A stretch of DNA of 5,855 nt from Silvimonas sp. JCM 19000 (GTDB lineage: Bacteria > Pseudomonadota > Gammaproteobacteria > Burkholderiales > Chitinibacteraceae): positions 1-5,855 of the forward strand of contig BBFD01000259.1 in NCBI GenBank assembly GCA_001313065.1, read 5' to 3'. Below, piece by piece: positions 1 to 5,855 of this stretch. Made by a program: the position numbers and the translations under genes. The notes under the pieces are model-generated. The model searched no databases and had not been told where the DNA came from. It saw only the letters and a list, made by a program, of their open reading frames with translations. Position 1 is the stretch's first letter; each line of letters opens with the position of its first letter.

Positions 1-840
1 CTTCGGCGGTGGCTGCCGCCAAGCCCGAGCATCACTTCTGGCAAGACTTTGCCTTGCGCGACGCGCCTGGCCCCAACGCGACTAACCCGGCGGTGATTTC
101 GGTCACCAAAAGCGGCGAAGAGAATTCGTCGTCGCTGGTGCAAGCTGCCCTGACCTGGCGTATGGGCAATAAATTCTTGCCGCAGCAACTGCATGACTGG
201 GGCTGGAGCTGGTATTCGTCGATCTGGGCCAACCATAATTCGGCCTCGTCCAGCATCTCCAACTCGCGCGGTTTACAAGTCGGTGCCGCCGGAACGGTGT
301 TTGATGCCGAACGCGATGGCTTTGCGTTGGGTACGTCGGCCAACTTCAATATCCGCCAGGACAAAGCGGCCGATACGCTGACGCAGGGGATCGCCGTCGA
401 TACCCGCTTGATCGTGCCCAACCTGCTGGTCTCCGGGCAACCGTACACGCGTGGCCGGATGTCGTGGTTTGTCTATCCGCTGGCTGGTGTCTACATCGAC
501 CATCTGGCTGAAGTACCGGAAGGGCAAACCAGTGCACGGCAGCTGGTGGCTATATCGGCATCCAGGGCGATTACTACCCCGGTGCTATTTGTGGCGGCTT
601 AAATTCCACGCCGCCAGCAACGCCGCCAAGGATCTGTTTATCAATCCCGGCATGAACCGCCGCTTCTCGCGCCTGACGCGCTTTGGCATTGATTACTCGC
701 TGGCCACCGGCAATGGCAGCGGGCCGCGCCAGCCCATCGTGCCGTCGCTATCGCTGGAACGGATTATTGGTGACAACTTCCTCGACGGCACCGCCTATAT
801 CGCGGAAACCGTGTTGTCGCTGAAGGTGCTGACCAACTAA
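1..840 (+). CDS. Unrecognised barrel-like, probably exported protein, 5'-partial, two frameshifts
   Basis: I do not recognise this family. The frame is open to the left edge (first full codon at 3), so the true start lies outside; the GTG at 9 is only the first in-window start-like codon. Coding runs in frame 3 to about 540, frame 2 to about 597 (reading GGYIGIQGDYYPGAICGG) and frame 1 to the TAA at 838-840. Each switch fits one lost base, near 539-543 and in the TT at 599-600. About 279 residues are visible after correction. The sequence is rich in Gly, Ser, Asn and aromatics, has no long hydrophobic helix, and shows short alternating strands such as RMSWFVYPLAGVYID and a final AETVLSLKVLTN. 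That pattern suggests a beta-rich envelope protein, possibly an outer-membrane barrel; this is inference from composition only. A soluble beta-rich periplasmic protein is equally possible. Confidence 0.6.
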
Positions 841-854
841 GCGGCCATGTCAGT

Positions 855-877
855 CCGTGGTGCTTAGCGCACCATGG
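855..877. other. Hairpin at the convergent gene junction
   Basis: An inverted repeat pairs 855-863 with 869-877 around the 5-base loop TTAGC: nine pairs including one G-T. It covers the stop codon of the leftward Yip1 gene and follows the rightward gene's stop by 14 bases. Neither side has a T tract, so it is not a standard intrinsic terminator, but its placement at the 23-base convergent gap suggests a bidirectional transcript end or 3'-end protection. Low certainty. Confidence 0.3.
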
Positions 878-1446
878 CGGGCAGGGCGGCAATGGCGCTA
901 AGAATGGCCCAGGCACCGACGCAATCCACATCGTCAGCCAGGTCAGATCGCGCGTGTCTTCGTCGCGCGCGTGTCCCAGCATGGCGGGCACGCCGTGGTA
1001 CAGCATGGCGCATGACGCCACGATGCCTGCCAACGCGCACATGATGTTGAACGGCACATTCGGTACAAACAGCGTCAGCGATGAAATCCACAGCGGCACG
1101 GCCGCCAGTGAAGCCAGTAAAAAACGCGCTATCAAACGAGGTTTGCGGCGAAATGCCGCGCGCCAGACGGTGGATCAACTCGCCCATCAAACGCACGGTA
1201 AACAACTCGGCCGCCAGGAACAGCAAGGCAAACCCGGCCCAGCCCGACAAGGCCAGCCCGGGGGCGTAATAGCCGCCGTTGCTGGCGCCGGCGTACAGCA
1301 ACATCAGGGTGGGCAACACGGCCAGCGGCAACACCATGCGCAAAAAAAGTCAGCCGCGCCGTTGGGGTATGCGCGTGCAGACGGTCCCAGCCTTGATGGT
1401 CTGAAACCAGCATGTGGGAATAATCAGAAAAGGCAGCACGATTCAT
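864..1446 (-). CDS. Yip1-family five-helix inner-membrane protein, three frameshifts
   Basis: After frame correction this reads as a 193-residue membrane protein with five hydrophobic segments, near residues 37-53, 67-88, 108-126, 132-152 and 167-189. The start [20 protein letters not shown] (the family usually has a P-x-x-GW-like N-terminus) and the central [13 protein letters not shown] match the Yip1 family as I recall it in betaproteobacteria. The role of bacterial members is not established. The frame breaks at the A7 run 1342-1348 (one base too many), at the A6 run 1119-1124 (one too many), and near 918-920 (one base lost, giving [11 protein letters not shown]). The ATG at 1444-1446 is supported by a strong AAGGAG six bases upstream. 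A weak promoter may exist on the same strand (GTCACA 1502-1507 and ACTATG 1480-1485 as read on +, 16-base spacing). The gene is divergent from glnS and convergent with the gene on its left. Confidence 0.8.
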
Positions 1447-1452
1447 GGTCAG

Positions 1453-1458
1453 CTCCTT
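1453..1458 (-). promoter_or_regulatory. Shine-Dalgarno site of the Yip1-family gene
   Basis: AAGGAG on the minus strand lies six bases before the ATG at 1446. It is the clearest ribosome-binding site in the window and fixes this start over the later ATG at 1343, which heads a longer uninterrupted frame only because of the homopolymer error. Confidence 0.75.
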
Positions 1459-1597
1459 GCGGCGCGGCTGGCGTCCGGCACTATGCCAACGTCATGGCTG
1501 CGTCACAGGCTTCGACTGTTTGATCGGGGCAAACGATCTGCCGTCCAGCAGAGCAAGCCCGGGATAAGCGCAGTGTTGTCCGCACCGGGGGATTGCG

Positions 1598-1624
1598 TTG
1601 GCGCCCGCAAAATTCCGCTACAAT
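1598..1624 (+). promoter_or_regulatory. Likely sigma-70-type promoter of glnS
   Basis: TACAAT at 1619-1624 is a good -10 element (5 of 6) in the context CCGCTACAATCGCA. The best -35 candidate is TTGGCG at 1598-1603, with a short 15-base spacer; one lost base, common in this sequence, would restore 16. Transcription would start near 1631, leaving a leader of about 24 bases before the ATG at 1655. The -10 is the stronger part of the call. Confidence 0.5.
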
Positions 1625-1654
1625 CGCACCTTTGCCTCTTACTGCAAGCCCGCT

Positions 1655-3344
1655 ATGAGCCACGAAGCCCCCGCACCGATCAGCAACTTCATCCGTCAAG
1701 TCATCGATGCCGATCTGCCTCCGGCAAGCACGCCAGCATCGTTACGCGTTTTCCGCCCGAGCCCAATGGCTATCTGCACGTCGGCCATGCCAAATCCATC
1801 TGCCTCAACTTTGGTCTGGCCCAGGATTACACCGGCCTGTGCAATCTGCGCATGGACGACACCAATCCCGAGAAAGAAGAAGACGAATACATCGCCGCCA
1901 TTCAAGAAGACGTGCAGTGGCTGGGCTACACCTGGGATGGCCAAGTCCGTTACGCCTCCAACTATTTTGATCAGCTGTACGCGTATGCCGAAGAACTGAT
2001 CCAGGCGGGCAAGGCGTACGTCGATGATCTGACGCCCGAAGAAATGCGCCAGTACCGCGGCAACCTGAACGAGCCGGGCAAAGACAGCCCGTATCGCAGC
2101 CGCACGCCGGAAGAAAACCTGGCACTGTTCCGCCAGATGCGCGATGGCGCTTTTCCGGATGGCAGCAAGACCTTGCGCGTCAAGATTGATATGGCCTCGG
2201 GCAACATCAATTTGCGCGATCCGGTGATCTATCGCATCCGCCGCGCCACGCACCATCAGACCGGCGACAAGTGGTGCATCTACCCGATGTACGACTACAC
2301 CCATTGCATCTCGGACGCGCTGGAAGGCATTACGCATTCGCTGTGCACGCTGGAATTTGAAGACCATCGCCCGCTGTACGACTGGGTGCTGGACAACATC
2401 ACCATCCCGGCTCACCCGCAACAGATTGAATTTTCGCGTCTGGAATTGCTGAGCGTGGTGACCTCCAAGCGCAAGCTCAAGCAACTGGTTGACGAACATC
2501 TGGTGACGGGTTGGATGATCCGCGCATGCCCACCATCAGCGGCATGCGTCGTCGCGGCTACAGCCCGGACGGCATCCGCTTGTTTGCACAACGCGCCGGT
2601 GTATCGAAGACACCCAATGTGGTCGATTTCTCGTCGCTGGAAGGCGCCGTGCGCGAGACGCTGGAAGAAGCCAGCCCGCGCGTGATTGCCGTGCTTGATC
2701 CGATCAAGGTGACGCTGACCAACTTCGAGCCCGGCGTAACCGGCAGCCGCAGCGCGCCGTTCCATCCGCATCACGAAGAATGGGGCGAGCGTGAAATCCC
2801 GCTGGCGCGTGAAATCTATATCGAGCGCGAAGACTTTGCCGAAGTACCGCCGCCCAAGTGGCAACGCCTGACACCCGGTGGCGAAGTGCGTTTGCGTTAT
2901 TCCTATGTCATCAAATGCGACGAAGTATCAAGGACAGCGCCGGTGTGGTGGTAGAGCTGAAATGCTCGCTGGACAAAGACACGCTGGGGCAGAACCGGTG
3001 GGGCGCAAGGTCAAGGGCGTGATTCACTGGATTTCGGCCGAGCACGCCATCGAAGCCGAAGTGCGCTTGTACGATCGCCTGTTTACCGTGCCGCGTCCCG
3101 ATGCTGTGCGCGGCGAAGACGGCGAATATGTCGACTTCAAACAGTTCATGAATCCGGCCTCGCTGACCGTGATCACCGGCTATGTAGAACCGGTGGTGCG
3201 CGACGCTGCGCCAGAAACGCGCTATCAGTTTGAACGCCTGGGTTATTTTGTCACCGATCGCAAAGACACGTGGCCGGGGGCAAGCCGGTGTTTAACCGCA
3301 CCGTTACGCTCAAAGACACCTGGGCCACCCAGGGTCAGGCCTGA
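1655..3344 (+). CDS. glnS: Glutaminyl-tRNA synthetase (GlnRS), five frameshifts
   Basis: GlnRS charges tRNA-Gln with glutamine using ATP in the cytoplasm. The corrected protein is 564 residues, normal for bacterial GlnRS. Visible class I landmarks are [17 protein letters not shown] with the HIGH-type motif HVGH at residues 42-45, the MDDTNPEKE block, [20 protein letters not shown], and the KMSKS-type loop VTSKRK at 269-274. The C-terminal half carries the two-barrel anticodon-binding region ([37 protein letters not shown], and a final [18 protein letters not shown]). Five single-base losses break the frame near 1723 (PPGKH), 2514 (GWDDPRMP), 2927 (EVIKDS), 2996 (QNPVGRK) and 3267 (KDHVAGGKP); similarity resumes at once each time. 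The ATG at 1655 gives a typical N-terminus ([12 protein letters not shown]); open frame upstream of it is chance. There is no strong Shine-Dalgarno site. Presence of GlnRS fits beta/gammaproteobacteria; many other bacteria make Gln-tRNA by amidation. Confidence 0.96.
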
Positions 3345-3795
3345 TGCGCCCGTCGTGGCTGCAACAGTGCGGCATGGTGCTGGCGCTGTTATCCGTCCTT
3401 GCCAGGGCGGCTGACGCAGGCGATGCGCTGGATCTGAGCGCATCGACCACGCCAGCCAGCGCCCACCTGGCGGCGGCGCTGACGCGGCCGGTGTATATCG
3501 GCCGCGAAGGCGAGCACCCGGTGCAGGTGGCGATGGGTTTTTTTTGAATGAACACGTCGGCAATGAATACGGTTTATTCGATTACCAGCGCCTGCAGATT
3601 ACGCAACTGGCTTATAGCAAAGATCTGCAGCACGTCAGCGTGACGGTGTTGCTGCAAGGTCTGCGCAATAGCACGCGCAGTGCCGAGCGCTTTGAGTTGC
3701 AGCAAGCCTACGTCGGCAAGACCTGGCAAATAACCCAGGCGCGTCAGGACTGGAAATGTGCACGCGGCGGCTGGACCCAGCGGCCCTGCCAGTAG
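3344..3795 (+). CDS. Small secreted protein of unknown function, one frameshift in a T8 run
   Basis: The corrected product is about 150 residues. It has a signal-peptide-like start: a short polar N-terminus with Arg2, a hydrophobic core [10 protein letters not shown], and Ala-rich cleavage options at ARA (20-22) or ADA (23-25). There is no lipobox, so a soluble periplasmic location is inferred. The mature part includes [20 protein letters not shown] and a conserved-looking end with two cysteines (C139, C149) that could form a disulfide. I recall uncharacterised Neisseriales proteins ending in a similar Cys-Gly-rich tail but cannot name a family. The frame breaks in the T8 run 3538-3545, where one lost T, or two extra, joins the halves. 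The ATG overlaps the glnS TGA by one base, suggesting translational coupling and a shared transcript. The stop is TAG at 3793. Confidence 0.7.
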
Positions 3796-3921
3796 CCAGC
3801 GCGGGCTTGCAGTCCGTGCCAGCCTGGCGACCTGGCGTTGTAACACGCGATCTTTACAGTGCGGCCCTGGTTGGGCGCGCCGGTTCGGCTGCTGAATCGG
3901 CCGCTTGTGCCAGATTGCCGC

Positions 3922-3950
3922 TTGGCAGCGTTGCCGCAAGCCGGTATTAT
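3922..3950 (+). promoter_or_regulatory. Sigma-70-type promoter of hemE
   Basis: TTGGCA at 3922-3927 (-35) and TATTAT at 3945-3950 (-10) are separated by exactly 17 bases, each matching five of six consensus positions. Transcription would begin near 3957, about 63 bases before the hemE ATG. The gap from the previous stop (3796) to this promoter shows no convincing T-tailed terminator. Confidence 0.7.
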
Positions 3951-4005
3951 CCGTGCCCCTTGGCAACATCCGGCCCGGCGTAGGCATTGCCTATGCGACC
4001 ACCAC

Positions 4006-4009
4006 AGGA
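4006..4009 (+). promoter_or_regulatory. Ribosome-binding site choosing the hemE start
   Basis: AGGA lies ten bases before the ATG at 4020. It supports this start over the in-frame ATG at 3987, which would add an 11-residue extension unlike the family. Confidence 0.5.
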
Positions 4010-4019
4010 CACCCGCTCG

Positions 4020-5086
4020 ATGGCTAGCCCTCTGCAGAATGACGTTTTCTTGCGCGCTTTGATGCGCGAACCGGTGCCGTACACGCCGGTGTGGCTGATG
4101 CGTCAGGCTGGCCGCTATCTGCCGGAATATCGGGCGACGCGCGCCAAAGCGGGTTCCTTCCTTGATCTATGCAAATCGCAGGATTACGCGACCGAAGTCA
4201 CACTGCAGCCGCTGGAACGCTTTCCGCTGGATGCCGCGATTCTGTTCTCGGACATTCTGACCGTGCCCGATGCCATGGGCCTGGGTTTGTACTTTGCCGA
4301 AGGCGAGGGCCCGAAGTTTGAGCGCCCGTTGCGCGACGAAGCCGCCATCAAGGCATTGACCGTGCCCGATGTCGGCGCGGAGCTGGGCTATGTATTCAAC
4401 GCCGTCAGCAGCATCCGCAAGGCCCTTGATGGCCGCGTGCCGCTGATAGGCTTTAGCGGCAGCCCGTTTACGCTGGCCTGCTACATGATTGAAGGCGGCG
4501 GCTCGGACACCTTCAGTCGCGTCAAAACCATGTTGTACGACCGGCCTGAACTGCTGCACCACATCCTTGATGTCAACGCCCGGACCGTGGTCGAGTATCT
4601 CAATGCCCAGGTCGATGCCGGTGCCAGGCGCTGATGATTTTTGATACCTGGGGTGGCGCACTGGCCGCTGGCAAGTATCAGGAATTCTCGCTGCGTTATA
4701 TGCAGCAGGTGGTCAGCGGTCTCAAGCGTGAAGCCGATGGCCGCAAAGTGCCGGTCATTCTGTTTACCAAGGGTGGCGGTTTGTGGCTGGAACAGATGGC
4801 CGATACCGGTTGCGATGCGCTGGGTCTGGACTGGACGGTGGACCTGGGTGATGCCCGCCAGCGCGTGGGTGACCGGGTGGCGCTGCAAGGCAACTTTGAC
4901 CCGAACGCGTTGATGGCATCGCCGACTGCCATCCAGGCCGAGGTGGGACGATTGCTCGGCGCCTACGGCACGGGCACCGGCCATGTGTTCAATCTGGGCC
5001 ATGGCATCAGCCAGTTTACTCCGCCCGAAAATGTCGCAGCCTTGGTGGAAAGCGTGCACAAGCTTTCATTACCCTATCATGACTAA
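4020..5086 (+). CDS. hemE: Uroporphyrinogen decarboxylase, one frameshift
   Basis: HemE removes four carboxyl groups from uroporphyrinogen III to give coproporphyrinogen III, a cytoplasmic, cofactor-free step of heme synthesis. The corrected protein is 355 residues, essentially the family length (354 in E. coli). Key elements are [13 protein letters not shown] with substrate-binding Arg28 and Arg32, [15 protein letters not shown] with Asp78 (the catalytic-centre aspartate), [15 protein letters not shown] with Tyr155, and FNLGHGI with His328. The frame breaks once: the first frame reads to ..DAGARR and a TGA at 4632, while one extra C near 4624-4625 gives [15 protein letters not shown] and continues to the TAA at 5084. 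All active-site residues are intact after this correction, so the break is best seen as a sequence error. The start MASPLQND aligns with the usual N-terminus. It has its own promoter at 3922-3950. Confidence 0.96.
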
Positions 5087-5161
5087 GTTTTTTGCGCTTT
5101 TTTTTAAAATCGATACAAAGACGCGTATCGCTAATGCGGCGGTGCGTCAAGTAGCGGTGAG

Positions 5162-5170
5162 TTATACACA
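5162..5170 (+). promoter_or_regulatory. DnaA-box match TTATACACA
   Basis: This is a perfect match to the consensus TTATNCACA, on the plus strand, 76 bases after the hemE stop. One 9-mer alone can occur by chance, but a second perfect match lies 195 bases downstream in the same spacer. Binding is not shown. Confidence 0.4.
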
Positions 5171-5251
5171 GCGTTTGGCAGCGTCATTTATCTTTGTCAA
5201 GCCCTGCGCGCAAGGAATCGACAAAACGCGGCGTTTTTTACTAAGTTACTG

Positions 5252-5287
5252 TTTTTTTAACGACTTTATTTTAAAGTGTAAAAAAAA
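5252..5287. repeat. Nested AT-rich inverted repeat
   Basis: TTTTTTTA at 5252-5259 pairs with TAAAAAAA at 5279-5286. Inside it, ACTTTA at 5263-5268 pairs with TAAAGT at 5272-5277 around a 3-base loop. The segment is nearly pure A+T and would melt or extrude easily. Homopolymer lengths here may be wrong, given the errors elsewhere. Confidence 0.5.
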
Positions 5288-5314
5288 TAGGCAACCTAGC
5301 TGTGATCAAGATGT

Positions 5315-5347
5315 AATGCGGGTTAGGGGCGCATACCCGCATTTTTT
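5315..5347 (+). terminator. Rho-independent terminator, probably of hemE
   Basis: AATGCGGGT (5315-5323) pairs perfectly with ACCCGCATT (5335-5343) around an 11-base loop, and the T tract at 5342-5347 follows directly. This is a classic intrinsic terminator for rightward transcription. It lies about 230 bases beyond the hemE stop, leaving a long 3' untranslated region or room for a small RNA. Confidence 0.7.
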
Positions 5348-5356
5348 CTCACAAAG

Positions 5357-5365
5357 TTATCCACA
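5357..5365 (+). promoter_or_regulatory. DnaA-box match TTATCCACA inside a hairpin
   Basis: This is a perfect match to the strongest form of the DnaA box. A one-mismatch version, TTTCTCACA, lies just upstream at 5345-5353. The box forms the left arm of the hairpin at 5358-5378, so the match could instead reflect terminator structure. Confidence 0.4.
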
Positions 5366-5384
5366 ATAACTGTGGGTATTTTTT
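5358..5384 (+). terminator. Second T-tailed hairpin, just before priA
   Basis: TATCCACA (5358-5365) pairs with TGTGGGTA (5371-5378), eight pairs with one G-T, around the loop ATAAC, followed by T6 at 5379-5384. It looks like a second intrinsic terminator in tandem with the one at 5315-5347. It ends only 15 bases before the priA start, so it may instead be an attenuator or leader hairpin. Confidence 0.55.
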
Positions 5385-5399
5385 GGATGGCATAAACTG

Positions 5400-5855
5400 G
5401 TGCACGCTGCGGTCGTCAGTTACTTACAAGTGGCACTGGATGTGCCGCTTCAGCGCACTTTCGACTACCTCTGGGCAGGTCCTGCGCCAACAGTGGGCCG
5501 CCGGGTTGTGGTGCCATTCGGCAAGCAAACCCTGGCCGGTGTAGTCGTCGCTGTCAGCGCTCAGCTGGACCCCGCGCGCGGCGTTAGCGTTGCCCAACTC
5601 AAAGCGGCGCAGGCCATCCTTGATGACATGCCCCCGTTGCCCGCCGACGTGCTGGCGCTCTGCAAATTCTGTTCCGACTATTACGCCTGGCCTTTGGGGC
5701 AGGTGATCTCCGCCGCGTTGCCCGGTGCTCTGCGGCAAGAGCAGCCGTGGCAGGGCGGGCAAGCGCTGCAATTCTGGCAAGCGCGTGATCTGACCGAACT
5801 GCTGAGCCAACTCAGCCCGCGCGCACACAAACAGCGCGCCGTGGCCGCAGCGCTG
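5400..5855 (+). CDS. priA: Primosomal replication-restart helicase PriA, N-terminal part
   Basis: PriA recognises abandoned replication forks and reloads the replisome; it is a 3'-to-5' DNA helicase. Only the first 152 codons are present; the gene runs off the right edge with no frame break. The N-terminal 3'-end-binding domain is clear: VALDVPLQRTFDYLW (residues 11-25), then VGRRVVVPFGK with PFGK at 39-42, a signature of the family, and SDYYAWPLGQVISAALP at 92-108, matching the usual ADYY..P.G start of the next domain. The helicase motifs and zinc-binding cysteines lie outside the window. The start is taken as GTG at 5400: no ATG is in frame after the TAA at 5367, and GTG at 5400 or GTG at 5430 are the choices. 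GGATGG at 5385-5390 is a weak ribosome-binding site for the former. It follows hemE after a 313-base AT-rich spacer. Confidence 0.92.
   Translation, partial: MHAAVVSYLQVALDVPLQRTFDYLWAGPAPTVGRRVVVPFGKQTLAGVVVAVSAQLDPARGVSVAQLKAAQAILDDMPPLPADVLALCKFCSDYYAWPLGQVISAALPGALRQEQPWQGGQALQFWQARDLTELLSQLSPRAHKQRAVAAAL

Larger units (their letters stand above)
5087..5399. other. AT-rich hemE-priA intergenic region
   Basis: This 313-base stretch is visibly AT-richer than the flanking genes, with T or A runs at 5088-5093, 5098-5105, 5234-5239, 5252-5258 and 5280-5287. It holds two perfect TTATNCACA matches (5162-5170, 5357-5365), a 6-base inverted repeat (5111-5116 with 5125-5130), a nested AT inverted repeat (5252-5286) and two T-tailed hairpins. 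An open frame runs from an ATG at 5079 to 5369 (96 codons) but crosses both hairpins, has low-complexity composition and no ribosome-binding site, so I do not call it a gene. I find no convincing sigma-70 promoter for priA. Confidence 0.6.

Noticed and set aside
954..1523. 189-codon plus-strand open frame opposite the Yip1-family gene
   Set aside because: Low-complexity Gln/Gly/Ala/His-rich translation, no ribosome-binding site, and the minus strand codes for a convincing five-helix membrane protein.
1414..1654. Open frame continuing upstream of glnS, giving an apparent N-terminal extension
   Set aside because: It is in the frame of the GlnRS body only because of the lost base near 1723. The true N-terminus ([16 protein letters not shown]) is in another frame from 1655, and the upstream translation has no protein-like character and crosses the promoter.
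1696..2499. 267-codon open frame on the minus strand opposite glnS
   Set aside because: Antisense shadow of a GC-rich gene. Its Arg/Val/Ala/Gly-rich product matches nothing I know, and the plus strand is clearly GlnRS.
3818..3836. Possible terminator hairpin GCCAG / CTGGC after the small secreted gene
   Set aside because: Only five pairs with a 9-base loop and no T tract.
4167..5059. Minus-strand open frames opposite hemE
   Set aside because: Shadows of HemE, whose full sequence and active-site residues are recognisable on the plus strand.
5161..5200. TTGACA (5200-5195) and TATAAC (5166-5161) on the minus strand as a promoter
   Set aside because: The hexamers are good but 28 bases apart, far from the 16-18 needed, and no leftward gene follows.
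5223..5239. AAAACGC / GCGTTTT symmetry followed by T's
   Set aside because: The arms leave almost no loop; the usable stem is about five mostly A-T pairs, too weak to call a terminator.
1..5855. CRISPR array, tRNA, rRNA, insertion sequence or defence system
   Set aside because: No regularly spaced repeats, no tRNA or rRNA-like segments, no transposase fragments or terminal repeats. The gene content is housekeeping plus two unknown exported proteins.

Overview
The window looks like a GC-rich betaproteobacterial chromosome, most likely order Neisseriales (Chromobacterium-type relatives). This rests on recalled similarity of the GlnRS, HemE, PriA and Yip1-family proteins, not on a search. Content is mostly housekeeping. 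I see no mobile element, CRISPR array, tRNA or rRNA.

Layout from left to right: (1) 1-840 (+), the 3' part of an unrecognised gene for a barrel-like, probably exported protein. (2) 864-1446 (-), a five-helix Yip1-family inner-membrane protein, convergent with gene 1 and divergent from glnS. (3) 1655-3344 (+), glnS, glutaminyl-tRNA synthetase. (4) 3344-3795 (+), a small secreted protein of unknown function whose start codon overlaps the glnS stop by one base. (5) 4020-5086 (+), hemE, uroporphyrinogen decarboxylase, with its own good sigma-70-type promoter at 3922-3950. (6) 5087-5399, an AT-rich intergenic region with two perfect DnaA-box matches, a nested AT inverted repeat and two T-tailed hairpins. 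(7) 5400-5855 (+), the 5' part of priA, the replication-restart helicase.

Every gene except the priA fragment is broken by single-base frameshifts. I count twelve: two in gene 1, three in the Yip1 gene, five in glnS, one in the small secreted gene and one in hemE. Three lie in A or T runs of 6-8 bases, and most others look like a lost base in a doublet. Protein similarity resumes immediately in the next frame each time, and glnS and hemE should be indispensable. The breaks therefore read as sequencing or assembly errors, not gene decay. I give each gene as one feature spanning its full length and state where the frame changes; lengths and residue numbers refer to the frame-corrected protein.

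glnS and the small secreted gene probably form a two-gene transcript. hemE is transcribed separately. The most interesting stretch is the hemE-priA spacer, where DnaA-box-like sequences, AT-rich DNA and tandem terminator-like hairpins sit directly before a replication-restart gene.
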